From contig DUDS01000010.1 of assembly GCA_004769085.1 (NCBI GenBank), positions 126,688-190,687 on the forward strand: DNA of 64,000 nucleotides, read 5' to 3'. How positions within the stretch are numbered: the first letter of the stretch is position 1; each line of letters opens with the position of its first letter. This DNA is from Candidatus Melainabacteria bacterium SSGW_16. Its GTDB lineage: Bacteria; Cyanobacteriota; Vampirovibrionia; 2-02-FULL-35-15. Shown here piece by piece: positions 56,501 through 63,555 of the stretch. The notes beneath the pieces were generated by a model, which was given only the letters and a program-made list of their open reading frames with translations, was not told the origin of the DNA and ran no database searches. A program made the translations under genes and the position numbers.

Positions 56501-57043
56501 AACAGAGCAATAGGACAATTAATTGAAATCTATGATGTACCTAATCTATCACATGCAAGCTTCAATAAAAATCTGATTTCTACACAAATACCCTGGACTA
56601 ATTATCTTTTACTCTATGAAGAAATCTATGCAAGGATTAAAGGTTATTCTGAAGAAGCTAAAGGTATCTTAAGAACGAATCCTCAGTTAGAAAAAGTAGT
56701 AAATAATACAAGAATCCAGAACGGACAAGCTGAAGCATTTTTAAATACTCTTCAAGATATAAAAGGCGGAACAGATTTTATAAAAGCTATTACTAAAGTA
56801 AAATATAACAGCAGACTCTTTAGAGCAAAGTTCTTAAAAGAAGAAATCATAAAAGCCAACAAAAATCCTCAAGATCAAGGTAAAATACCAGATTTAATGT
56901 CTGCCTTACAGGAAGCAATTGATGAAGCAGAAAAATGCAGGTGGCCTTATAAAATATCTGCTACAGAATATACAGGAGAAGGTGCAGCACTTGATGCAAT
57001 AAGGAGATTTTTACAAAGGCTTGTTACATCACCGACACAATAA
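50531..57043 (+). CDS. giant multidomain protein with two HExxH modules
   Basis: 2170 residues, not recognised as a known family. Order seen: residues 1-575, polar, mixed helix; 580-757, a Gly/Ala-rich, membrane-active looking segment; module 1 (about 776-1235) with HEYFH at 839-843 and FEEIRAR at 1063; a linker with LEEINAR at 1340; a domain (1533-1690) shared with the preceding gene product; module 2 (about 1720-2170) with HEDKH at 1782-1786 and YEEIYAR at 2030. The two modules are a diverged duplication, both starting near YLRYLAR/YFEYLAR and ending in a KYRW/KCRW segment. HExxH suggests a zinc metallopeptidase; the later Glu of EEIxAR could be a third ligand (inference). There is no signal peptide. 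The ATG has only a weak ribosome site. Size and hydrophobic segment recall polymorphic toxins, but no secretion signal is seen. Confidence 0.85.
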   Translation: MAEITNNKASSPPIRIAWGHHNKPSSDTRQKEETNEQFDSFSRINPEASILRLPNIRALQADTAFTPNCSFDIHILTDKSIAENIDAMKALVEAMDDNDRASLLEGFTGKGFNNLSFNETILAKEIIRHRLLRFRQKGYDLETVKGPEFNTVFFDKRKDAFLLDIQSYAKDKKLELPVYTAPRTETNNPLLLPKPDPFNFLKPAYEYRIDLAPAYHAKAKDILKSINIDENDPNYQTLYSGLVKHLEYQRDLMYFDNGQLDRTTIPRHLIENNPRLKEIFNEHAAYFTLVAQFNSVSERLHELCETYRGKNLYADCKWYSPGIENVPFGLLHTLFLQEMNNKEIKRVSPEDKFRTLVLIEKFKKENPEIFADGNGILSFVHSYNKKSDESIESTPYTDNIHSRVKKEPAFIKYTNELLIDPMKYLKGSSTDPLINYESLTEDEKEIVDTHQTRYNIKLFERKVRTSLVEQCDECFDSVRKTANQTLNGEGWLDIMTDSLRRLTYRDATSTDISNKLKEVREAKNKLDELKYSLAVTKDGHKIDTVEGFTEQYNDRVKGLIKKLEELQGLLGEHEEARQLWNEVITDVCAGLAACTLAPLTGGGSLVMLGTAFAAGGATKVILKSSNDFHSDRGFADSKSYARDLVTGGITGVTCLTGVRIEQMAARALMKQTGWGVGKSLLGREGLKYLGGRIPLSMASGAGMGFSVSLATEAYDSLTIETYRPSFEEIMGNGYRAAGLGAILNPIFQGASYSLGRAFAHKPPKLDPNLPELARTNPKAAEKQINSYLRYLARVNNIDKKLTPKVQITDDVENAMGIYTNKGHLIKLRPEFADANIISHEYFHNVRALLTTQARLQVPDAAAQSRLNLSSNYKTELINSIVDQIGTEEQIFNPLVGVHQRPNFSRIIVPKIRQLVRDSLDTYEFNTSDKSFNINARKYNEILDKFIDGLTNDELEGLLKNLNSSESGGTPKVTARIRLDEYLTVERGRFHTLDSKMQIYPGDKNIYDPSNKKFMNALLSKPFNNRHTTLFRQSIRYHAESINVPQLHTLSLESDIARQFSLFEEIRARNHGYSKKLSGLLKENPELETSLRELSSEVPKFEENFPKFLKEIKEQVNAPGNNPEIVRLQSILKQIENPKAQEAIKLKSLMKYNSQLYQAQGLIHKFKEINCNGNLTPLQRDSIQSSLMNRIKDTANKAQKYRWTTKNEYGQYIDEGIAFNEILEFLADPANRIASTALNPPARSTQPNERMAYRFTPDNDANLPNVKDFSLDAPENPLLSEPDLPLNTIQDIEQALKGHSEIYGLLDEYVSACKFDDVMPGPLGSAPRVLLSKPEPLFFLEEINARAGYLRLCQNYIKNCDPETLSTLIKDLRKSIDGTWKLYLNKREGFLESKFLNKRGTEKLGQAADNAFELHNRLIQIAEMIERFRDISIYQYHTNSIPELTEVIRQKALGRSYNNPINEYLKKVNEFCNPAKTGTYKHNIENEDFAKTTRTYSIGRVRNNVTSHEIAGNKWVVREVSESPLKDFPPKPTNIYRINAAPSEELITAMDQFIIRNGGTYRVASSKESWLTNHDTVVYYPHFKLSLEAEVELAKITSKFARPSGTSFGGEKITDALGNEINPWLKKDSLPTHLQQFQLVQQAYDLDSALGEALNLKWRQTNGFGPTEFRAIEEYLTGLENSGFSITQFSLHSPAAFVRRGMPNTQPLLNPELVNTRNHAMAERQLKLYFEYLARRSGRNPKLNPKAEILDPSASPTLEDFGAYVKNQNKIVSNRLWYEVLAHEDKHFEFAYHLTHLRLHAPEEFKKALIKHMVSSFENRNTMIDFDSLQPMRRLHFPTKVSSKAKSLLNDCLELFNLPKDKADPTINTSKVIEKIENFTNSLTVDERDILLLHFSRIGSIDQIISDIAKTHNVSGVNCFLDVFRSNPNVQNIFINDLINAHITLELKRFTGFCIYGLPCPQGQFLFHPCNKHYVDKILNTPYPKGDYVIGNRAIGQLIEIYDVPNLSHASFNKNLISTQIPWTNYLLLYEEIYARIKGYSEEAKGILRTNPQLEKVVNNTRIQNGQAEAFLNTLQDIKGGTDFIKAITKVKYNSRLFRAKFLKEEIIKANKNPQDQGKIPDLMSALQEAIDEAEKCRWPYKISATEYTGEGAALDAIRRFLQRLVTSPTQ

Positions 57044-57067
57044 TCATAAGATCACTTCATACTTATT

Positions 57068-57715
57068 TCAAATTAGTTTCAAAAGAAAGAAAATTAGTTT
57101 TGCACCAAGTTTTAAACCTATAACAACCAGACTTTTAAGGCTTAAGCTACCATCTTTAACTGAGTTTTCTAATACTTTTACCTGCTCATTTAAAAGAAGA
57201 CGACTTCTTGCCCTTTCTGACAAATTTTTTCTTTGAACTATATCCAGATATCTTGACGTTAAATCATCAAGTGAGATTTTACCCTTGCTTCCGACAAGAA
57301 GTAATTCCACAGTGTGTACATATGAGTCCAGCTCAATGTCAGTAGCTTTTGCTTTAGCAAGCTGAATAAAACCTCTTGAAAAATCATTTGTTGGAAGATT
57401 TTTTTCTTCCAGTGAAACAAAAGTATCTTTCCAGATATCAACTTGTTTTGATGTTACTCCAGCCTGAAGCAACTCTTCTGATATATCCTTGTAAGGTATA
57501 GAATGTTCAGTCTCTGTATCAGGTCGTTTATAAAGCCTGGGATTAAGAAAAGGCTTTTTAGATAAAGGATGGGGCAACGGAAGTTTAGGAATTCTATCAA
57601 ACGGTGTCCTACTAATGAATTCTTTAGTAACAACAGTCCTGCTGGGCACTATTGTAGGTACCAACAGAGAAAGACCCACCTGGCGGAAAATCCCATTTCT
57701 AACTGAAGCAATCAT
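57068..57715 (-). CDS. hypothetical protein with a C-terminal membrane segment
   Basis: 215 residues. The first 25 residues are weakly hydrophobic. The next 40 are Pro/Lys/Arg-rich. The middle (about 75-190) is polar and helical. The last 20 (VVIGLKLGAKLIFFLLKLI) form a membrane tail. No motif is recognised. It is convergent with the giant gene, 24 nt apart, and lies within the block between the two feoB ends, so it probably belongs to the same accessory unit. Confidence 0.7.
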   Translation of the reverse strand: MIASVRNGIFRQVGLSLLVPTIVPSRTVVTKEFISRTPFDRIPKLPLPHPLSKKPFLNPRLYKRPDTETEHSIPYKDISEELLQAGVTSKQVDIWKDTFVSLEEKNLPTNDFSRGFIQLAKAKATDIELDSYVHTVELLLVGSKGKISLDDLTSRYLDIVQRKNLSERARSRLLLNEQVKVLENSVKDGSLSLKSLVVIGLKLGAKLIFFLLKLI

Positions 57716-57931
57716 ATTAATTAGTAAGAGATTGTAGCAAACTTATCTATCTTTTCAAAATTGTTTTTAAAAGTTGCCTTTACAATTCGAAAAACAAAAT
57801 AATGAATAATACTCCCATTAAAATAAACATTCTCAGGCAAAGGTAAGCCAATCTGAAAAATTATAAAAGTAAAGATTAAAAGAATTTTAACTGCACATGG
57901 GTACTTATAAATGAATTTGCTATTTGTCTAG

Positions 57932-58009
57932 AAAGTAGTAGTTGAAATATGGATCAGTTCCATTGTTCTTTCAATATTAATAGGAACATTGCTTGCAAGA
58001 ATAATTTAA
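57932..58009 (+). pseudogene. decayed copy of the feoB 3' end
   Basis: The frame from 57932 reads KVVVEIWISSIVLSILIGTL and ends LARII and a stop. It matches the last residues of FeoB (from codon 655, nt 48858) in 19 of 25 positions, with the nucleotide similarity extending a little upstream. A stop codon lies directly before it (57929-57931) and no start is present, so it is a remnant. It occupies part of the 340-nt gap 57716-58055; the rest of that gap shows nothing. Confidence 0.8.
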
Positions 58010-58055
58010 TTCAAGGTATAATGTTTATGAGTTTAATAAAATCGAAGGGAAACAA

Positions 58056-58163
58056 ATGACTCCCACAACTGGTGTGCTGATAGCAATAACATTAATGCTT
58101 ATTAATTTCAGCCTTGGCATGGCTGTCCTATACAGGACTATAAAAAAGAAAAACGAACACTAA
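58056..58163 (+). CDS. small single-span membrane protein (35 residues)
   Basis: An ATG at 58056 preceded by GAAGGGA at about 5 nt. It opens a frame of 35 codons with one hydrophobic segment (GVLIAITLMLINFSLGMAVL) and a basic end (RTIKKKNEH), as expected for a real single-span protein with the positive side inside. It stands 46 nt after the feoB remnant. Small membrane partners are known to accompany feoB in other bacteria; that this is one is an inference. Confidence 0.55.
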   Translation: MTPTTGVLIAITLMLINFSLGMAVLYRTIKKKNEH

Positions 58164-58184
58164 ATTATTTTTTTTAAAATCCAA

Positions 58185-58877
58185 TCAACGATTACTCTTA
58201 AAAGCTACAATTTGAACTGGCTGCTCTAATATAACTGAAATATGTGAACCGCTGTATAGTCCTACATCTTTACCTTTAGAAACTATTGCAGTCGTAGCTC
58301 CCAGTCCACCTCCAATAGCAGCTCCTGACCACGCACCTCTTCCTGGTCTTCCTCCTGCTATTGCTCCAACAGCAGTTCCAAGTGCTGCACCAACACCAGC
58401 TCCTAATGCAGCTTTCCCAACACCTTTTGCAAGTCTTGTGCCACCGGTTTCACCTGCCAGAGAATATGTGTTTGAACTGATGGGATATTTTTTCCCATCT
58501 GAAGTTTGAATAGAAGTAAATCTAACAGCTAAGTATCCGCCCTTTCCTGCTTTAAATCTTTCTGCAGGAGCTACACTTGAAACTTCACCAATTACCTGGC
58601 TTCCAGCCGGTACAGCAATATCTTCACCAATAACAATTGGATTTGATATTGCCCCTGTAATAATGTCACCTCTTCTGCTTGTTGCAGAGTTAACTGAGTT
58701 TTGAATTGTTACACTTAACCTGGTTCCATTTGGAACAGTTACTGTTTTTTGCCCAAGCAATTTATTTATAAAGGTGCCGTTGCTAAGCTGACCAAACGCC
58801 ATTACTCCCAGAAAAATTGCAATAACTCCAAGTAAACTAGGGACAAGCATATTTGTTTGTGGTTTTACTTCTGTCAT
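58185..58877 (-). CDS. membrane-anchored glycine-zipper protein, paralogue of the 22912-23964 product
   Basis: 230 residues from the ATG at 58877, which has a perfect AGGAGG 5 nt upstream; an in-frame start 11 codons earlier lacks this. One membrane segment covers about 14-32. Residues 45-150 form the shared domain (NGTRLSVTIQNSV, VPAGSQVIGEVSSVAPAERF, DGKKYPI). Next is a Gly/Ala-rich stretch with GxxxG repeats (about 160-205), then a closing strand (SGSHISVILEQPVQIV). The sister at 22912 has the same order plus acidic extensions. Localisation is the envelope; function unknown. Confidence 0.75.
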   Translation of the reverse strand: MTEVKPQTNMLVPSLLGVIAIFLGVMAFGQLSNGTFINKLLGQKTVTVPNGTRLSVTIQNSVNSATSRRGDIITGAISNPIVIGEDIAVPAGSQVIGEVSSVAPAERFKAGKGGYLAVRFTSIQTSDGKKYPISSNTYSLAGETGGTRLAKGVGKAALGAGVGAALGTAVGAIAGGRPGRGAWSGAAIGGGLGATTAIVSKGKDVGLYSGSHISVILEQPVQIVAFKSNR

Positions 58878-58902
58878 TTTAGCCTCCTGATTAAAATTTA
58901 TT

Positions 58903-59349
58903 CTAACCAAACAATCTATTAGCTAATTCTTGTGCAATTGGATTAACATCAAATGATACTACATTTGGGTTTATTTTTTTACAATTATCTAAAAGCTTAT
59001 GCACACACATAGGAAATTTTTCATTAACAGAAACATCTTGTGAAGCTACATTTTTTCCATCATTGAAGGCAATTAACTTATAAGCATTATCTCCATGTTT
59101 ATAGTAATAACCAAGTCCAATGACATTACTAGCATTATCACCGCCAACCATTACAAGCCTGAAATCAGCATCACTATGAGAAGCCGGATGCACAACATCT
59201 GATGTTTTACTTTTATATCCTGGAGTTGTCCAAACCATTTGTACTACCTGAGCAACTGCATCAAATGGATCTTTTGCTGTTCCGCCTCCGCCACCACCAT
59301 CTGGTGCAAAAAACATCCTGGGACCACCTACACCTGGCACACTTAACAT
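58903..59349 (-). CDS. hypothetical protein with an N-terminal Gly-rich segment
   Basis: 148 residues. The ATG at 59349 has AAGGAGG 5 nt before it. Near the start is a run of six glycines after APD. The rest is a compact mixed domain (DFRLVMVGGDNASNVIGLGY, YKLIAFNDGKNV). Two cysteines (around 115 and 123) may pair. No family is recognised. It is transcribed between the FHA gene and the glycine-zipper gene, all on minus, so the three may be one operon. Confidence 0.7.
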   Translation of the reverse strand: MLSVPGVGGPRMFFAPDGGGGGGTAKDPFDAVAQVVQMVWTTPGYKSKTSDVVHPASHSDADFRLVMVGGDNASNVIGLGYYYKHGDNAYKLIAFNDGKNVASQDVSVNEKFPMCVHKLLDNCKKINPNVVSFDVNPIAQELANRLFG

Positions 59350-59423
59350 ATCTATCCTCCTTAAATAATATTCTTTTTAATTTAAATTAGAACATAATAT
59401 TAAACAATGAACCACAAAAGATT

Positions 59424-59828
59424 TTATTCGCCAGGGGGAGGGTCTGCTGAAACATTCGGTGTCCCGGATTCAGGTTCATCGACTTTTACATTAAATAAAA
59501 GATCTGTTCCACCTAAACCAATTTTGTCGTCATTATCTAAGTAGGTCTCATTTTGTCCAATACCCTTAGCATTAACTTTGGTGCCATTCCTGGAGCCCAG
59601 ATCAGTTATTGTCCATCTTCCACCAATACAAGCAAATTCAGCATGCCTTCTGCTTAATGTTTCTATGCTATTTTTACCGTCATTTTCTCCGCCAACTACT
59701 GTATAACCATCTGTCTCTGGTTTAAGAACTATATCGCATTTTTCGCTTCTTCCAATAGTTTGCTTAGGTGGAGTCAGCACAAATGTTCTTCCATTTGGAA
59801 CCGAGAGTACTTTTAATGTTGCTGGCAT
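59424..59828 (-). CDS. FHA domain protein
   Basis: 134 residues, a single forkhead-associated domain that binds phosphothreonine. The family residues are seen in TIGRSEKCDIVL (Gly-Arg), LSRRHAEF (Ser-Arg-x-His) and ITDLGSRNGTKVN (Asn-Gly). The insertion around 45-58 is Gly/Asp/Asn-rich. A Pro-rich tail ends the protein. FHA proteins of this size are often parts of type VI or type VII secretion, or of Ser/Thr kinase signalling; no kinase or secretion gene is in the window. Confidence 0.9.
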   Translation of the reverse strand: MPATLKVLSVPNGRTFVLTPPKQTIGRSEKCDIVLKPETDGYTVVGGENDGKNSIETLSRRHAEFACIGGRWTITDLGSRNGTKVNAKGIGQNETYLDNDDKIGLGGTDLLFNVKVDEPESGTPNVSADPPPGE

Positions 59829-60044
59829 TTATAATTTCACCTTTTTAAAAATCCTAGCAAAGCTTAGCCAAATTTTCTATATAAAGTCTAAATTAAAAAT
59901 TAAAACTTTGATAGTAAATAGTAAAAGCTGTATTAACTAACCTTTAAAAACCTTGAAAGCAGCATAAATACTACTATGTACAATTAAAATTATGCCTTAC
60001 AAGTAGTAAGAACATTTTGAGAAGAACATAGAAATTAGAAAAAT

Positions 60045-60632
60045 TTAATCTAATTTTTTGACAAGTTGTTCAATATCTATTTTTTGGCAAAGCATTTTAA
60101 CATCATCTTCAATTAATCCTGCGCTATGAATAAGACTCATAAGTATATCATCAGATGAATAAATATTTTTCTTGCCCGCAGAATCTTTTTCTGTTTCTAT
60201 AATTCTTTTTTCTTGCTGGATATAATTTACTCCTAATTCTATAATCCTAAATAATAGTCTTTTTTCATCCTCAGTATTAAGAGTATTCATTGCTTCAGAA
60301 AGTTTATCAGTATCAATTTCTCCTTCCGGAGTCAAAAACATTTTTGCAACTTTTATAACTTCACTGTATGTATCTAAAGTCTCATATAAGGCTGCCACAT
60401 CTTCCAGTGCCTCATGTAAAAGCCTATCCTTGTTTGCTATCACCTCTTGCTCAATCTTATGTTCAGCATGTTCAATATGAACCCCTTTGTCTGCCAATTC
60501 TCCTGCCAGGTCAAAAATTTCCCTACGAGCATCCCCTCCTCTTTCTGCTTCCTGCCTCCTCTCAAATTCTATCTCACGTCTTGTACCGGTTACTATTTTT
60601 ACTATTCCTGATTTAACAAGTGAAATGTTCAT
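60045..60632 (-). CDS. hypothetical coiled-coil protein
   Basis: 195 residues from the ATG at 60632 (MNISLVKSGIVKIV), which has AGGA 8 nt upstream. The frame stays open upstream to 60908, but that part is composed like non-coding sequence and lacks a ribosome site, so I leave it out. Residues 20-85 are highly charged (REIEFERRQEAERGGDARRE) and probably a coiled coil. The rest is helical. No motif is recognised. Confidence 0.7.
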   Translation of the reverse strand: MNISLVKSGIVKIVTGTRREIEFERRQEAERGGDARREIFDLAGELADKGVHIEHAEHKIEQEVIANKDRLLHEALEDVAALYETLDTYSEVIKVAKMFLTPEGEIDTDKLSEAMNTLNTEDEKRLLFRIIELGVNYIQQEKRIIETEKDSAGKKNIYSSDDILMSLIHSAGLIEDDVKMLCQKIDIEQLVKKLD

Positions 60633-60936
60633 AAGTCTTTTCCTGAATTTACAACATATCTTAATTGAGAATTCTTTACTTAAAATTTCTCTAATGCCAA
60701 CGAACTGGTTTAAGATTTGTTTAAAAACCAGCAAATATCGGGCTTTCAGAATGATTTTAGAGCTTTTTAAAAAACTGTGCACCACGATCAAGCCAGTACA
60801 CTCCAGAGTGAGGAGGGCGGTAGGCAAAAACAGTTTTTTCTTAACCTTAGACAAGAAAGTCAAAAATATCTTGATAAATAACGTCAAGTATGATGAAATT
60901 ATAAACAATTTATAGTTTAACTATTTAATAAAAGAT
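60633..60936. other. 304-nt divergent gap without a gene
   Basis: AT-rich at both ends with a GC-richer middle (about 60780-60830) containing GAGGAGGGCGGTAG. The complement of this, in part (CTACCGCCCTCCT), also occurs at about 7555 upstream of the MlaE-like gene. Otherwise no promoter pair or RNA is recognised. Confidence 0.3.
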
Positions 60937-61632
60937 ATGCTTAACTTACAACAAATAGGCACTGCTTCAGCAGTTAACGGGAAAAGACTATTAGCCGTAG
61001 AAAGTCCTGAAAACACCAATGAAACAGATGAGATTAATCCTATAAGTGACAGACTATCATTTGATGAACTTTGCGAACTAGCTGAAGAATGTTTAGAAAT
61101 TGATAAAGAAATTAAAAGGAAGAAAGAACATAAACTAAAAATCTGGGGTGAAGATAGATACCTATCAAAACCCCTAGGCAGTAGCACTCTTGAGAGGGAA
61201 AGGCTAAGTGCAGAAACCCTAAAATCAATTGACACTCTTCAAAGCAGAAAAGAGTACATTGAATCTATAATTTATTCAAATAGGGATAATATTCTTAGTA
61301 ATATAAGCTCAGAATTACTAAGGAAGAAAATAGGCAAACCAGATTTATCTCTGCCTTTTTCAGGACACAAACAATATAAGCCTCTTACCTCAGATCAATT
61401 TAACAGTCACGCACAAACTGGTGATTTGACTCCATTACCTGAATTCGTAGCCAGGAAATTCCAAGCAGCTTACAGAAGAATATCAAACATCTTAGACTCT
61501 AAAGAAGTACTTATTAATGAGTTTAAAAGACTTTTCCTTAAGGGAAATACATCAACGGATTCAAAGGTTCTAGTTCAAATCCTAATTGAACATAAAAGAA
61601 ATTATTCAAACATTACAAATTCTGCTGCTTAG
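60937..61632 (+). CDS. hypothetical helical protein
   Basis: 231 residues without signal peptide or membrane segments. Residues 38-120 are strongly charged and heptad-like (LCELAEECLEIDKEIKRKKEHK), suggesting a coiled coil; the C-terminal part is Lys/Arg-rich. No family is recognised. Only a weak ribosome site precedes the ATG at 60937. Confidence 0.65.
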   Translation: MLNLQQIGTASAVNGKRLLAVESPENTNETDEINPISDRLSFDELCELAEECLEIDKEIKRKKEHKLKIWGEDRYLSKPLGSSTLERERLSAETLKSIDTLQSRKEYIESIIYSNRDNILSNISSELLRKKIGKPDLSLPFSGHKQYKPLTSDQFNSHAQTGDLTPLPEFVARKFQAAYRRISNILDSKEVLINEFKRLFLKGNTSTDSKVLVQILIEHKRNYSNITNSAA

Positions 61633-61650
61633 AAAAACAGGTTTCATTAG

Positions 61651-61809
61651 TCAAGCTTTTGCCAATTTTGCTTTAAGTCTTATGGCTTCTGTTTCTTTAA
61701 AGAGAGCCAACTCAGCAGCCCTGCTCTTCAGTCCTTTTATTTGCTTTTCTATATATTCATTTCTCTTTTTGTTACTAAAAAAGATTTTCTTGAACCACTT
61801 AAATAGCAT
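61651..61809 (-). CDS. small basic helical protein (52 residues)
   Basis: A 53-codon frame starting at the ATG at 61809 with GGGAGG 7 nt upstream, one of the best ribosome sites in the window. The product starts MLFKWFKKIFFSNKKRN and continues as a charged helix to KLAKA. It resembles an amphipathic membrane-binding N-terminus followed by a coiled coil. It is convergent with the preceding gene. On the other strand a 125-codon reading overlaps it but looks like a shadow. Confidence 0.6.
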   Translation of the reverse strand: MLFKWFKKIFFSNKKRNEYIEKQIKGLKSRAAELALFKETEAIRLKAKLAKA

Positions 61810-62080
61810 GATAGTTCCTCCCGAGAATTTGTTGTCTAGAAATCTTTGTATCTGGGTTACTAATTTTCAAGTCAAAACTTTATTGACGATAGCTAACACT
61901 CATACTTGTTTGTTTCTATGTCTATATTTTACCATGTTTAATTGCTTTTCCTTCTCTAATTAAAAACCAGTATTTATGAGCTTTTCAGAGATATTGCCAA
62001 TACTTACAAAACTTATTGTGCAAAGATCAACGAATGTCCTATTTTGTTGCGAGAGGATCGGAAAGCAGTATATTACTAAC

Positions 62081-62107
62081 ATAAGCTTATTAATAATAGC
62101 TTATACT
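62081..62107. promoter_or_regulatory. palindrome overlapping a -10-like element
   Basis: ATAAGCT (62081-62087) and AGCTTAT (62098-62104) form an inverted repeat, and TATACT lies at 62102-62107, 30 nt before the start of the next gene. It could be an operator over a promoter. Confidence 0.3.
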
Positions 62108-62137
62108 AAGTGCAGATAAATTAAACGGTTGAATTAT

Positions 62138-62386
62138 ATGAACGACATAAGAAATATAAAAATTATTCCAAATATGTGGGCAGCTACTCAAGCAGTTTTA
62201 AAAAAGCAAATAGAGATATTAGAATCTCATGGTGATTTAAGCTCTGTATTTGAAGGTTTAGAGTTAAGGGACATTCAGCTTTTAGATATAGCAGGAATAG
62301 CTAGTCTCTTAAAAGATTTGAAAAATTTATTAGAATTTAGTTTAACAAGAACAATGGCTTTTCCTGTGAACAAAGCTATAGCGTAG
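62138..62386 (+). CDS. hypothetical small protein
   Basis: 82 residues from the ATG at 62138; a TTG three codons earlier is the alternative. The middle (LELRDIQLLDIAGIASLLKDLKN) is an amphipathic helical stretch. It has no membrane segment and no recognised family. No clear ribosome site. Confidence 0.45.
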   Translation: MNDIRNIKIIPNMWAATQAVLKKQIEILESHGDLSSVFEGLELRDIQLLDIAGIASLLKDLKNLLEFSLTRTMAFPVNKAIA

Positions 62387-62407
62387 TAAATTCTAAATAA
62401 CTCATTT

Positions 62408-63451
62408 CTAACCATTGTTTCCTGCTAATTTAGTTTTGAGGATATCTGCCAGAAAAATAGTTATAACTAAAATTACTGGACCCATAAATAATCCTAATGG
62501 ACCCATAAATAGTACTCCACCAAATACACTAAAAAAAACTAAAAGTGGATGTAGTTTTGCCTGTGAACCAATAATAAACGAACGAATTAAATTATCAACC
62601 AAACCAATTACAAACATCCCCCATAATATAAGTATTATTGCTTTCCAATAAATCCCATTTAATATTAAATAGATGGCTGCCGGCAGCCAAACTACAGGGG
62701 CACCAAGAAAAGGTATAAGACACAATATAACCATTACCATGCCCCATAATAAAGGAGAGGGCAGCCCAAGTATCCAAAAAGCTAATCCACCTAATGATCC
62801 TTGCGTAAGAGCTACAATTACTCCTACAAACACAGTTGTAAAAATTGTATTTCCAGCACGATCTAAAAGCTTGTTACTAAGTTTTTCATCCAATGGAATA
62901 AAGGCTTTGACAAATGATATTAGTTGTTTAAAATCTCTCAGGAGAAAGAAAAAAGTTATTAGAATTATAAAAAGGTGAAATATTCCAGAAGCTAGATTTT
63001 TTAAAATAGCCAGGCTTTGTTTTGCTAAAAAAGAATATATTTGTTCAGCTTTTTCCAAAATTATGCTTTCAATTTGAAAGCGTGAAATATTTAAATATTT
63101 TTCCAACCATTCATATATAAAGCTGATAAACGGAGTGCCATCTTCGGATATTGAGATTTGCAAACTTTGTATTAGAATTATCCCTTCATTAATAACTCTT
63201 ACTGTTAGAAAAATCCCAGGAATTACAATAATTGAAACAACAATCAAGCACGATATTAATGATGCAATTGAGGGGTTTTTTATATGTGAGGAAATTCTTT
63301 TATTTAATGGTTGTGCAATTACAGTAAGTATAATAGCCCATCCGATAATATGAATAAAAGGAAATAGTAAAATAAAACAAAGTATCAAACATGCAGAAAG
63401 CATTATAAAAAAAAGTACAGAGTGGAATTGTTTTAAGTTTTCATCTTTCAT
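62408..63451 (-). CDS. AI-2E family transporter (YdiK/TqsA-like)
   Basis: 347 residues with the family topology: paired N-terminal membrane segments (HIIGWAIILTVIAQPLNKRI between them), a central region (about 100-150), then four to five C-terminal segments with the conserved GLVDNLIRSFIIG and ARLHP-like AKLHPLLVFFSVFGG, ending in the LFMGPLGLFMGPV repeat. Members export small molecules, autoinducer-2 in a few cases, and some act as Na+/H+ antiporters. Substrate unknown. Confidence 0.9.
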   Translation of the reverse strand: MKDENLKQFHSVLFFIMLSACLILCFILLFPFIHIIGWAIILTVIAQPLNKRISSHIKNPSIASLISCLIVVSIIVIPGIFLTVRVINEGIILIQSLQISISEDGTPFISFIYEWLEKYLNISRFQIESIILEKAEQIYSFLAKQSLAILKNLASGIFHLFIILITFFFLLRDFKQLISFVKAFIPLDEKLSNKLLDRAGNTIFTTVFVGVIVALTQGSLGGLAFWILGLPSPLLWGMVMVILCLIPFLGAPVVWLPAAIYLILNGIYWKAIILILWGMFVIGLVDNLIRSFIIGSQAKLHPLLVFFSVFGGVLFMGPLGLFMGPVILVITIFLADILKTKLAGNNG

Positions 63452-63555
63452 TTTTATCCCAGGATTTTAATACCTAAGCTCTAAACTTAATTTTTCTATT
63501 CATCTATTATCTCCTAACAATTTCTTTTGCTATATGAATGAGTCATGATTGATAA

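Noticed and set aside
7555-60830. Shared 13-mer CTACCGCCCTCCT near 7555 and, inverted, near 60820 as a repeat family
   Set aside because: Similarity does not extend beyond about 13 nt; too short to call a repeat.
60633-60908. N-terminal 92 codons upstream of the 60045-60632 gene
   Set aside because: Composition unlike the rest of the protein, no ribosome site; a good site (AGGA) precedes the ATG at 60632.
61586-61963. 125-codon plus-strand reading
   Set aside because: Ser/Phe/Leu-rich, overlaps the preceding gene and the well-supported 52-residue minus-strand gene; judged a shadow.
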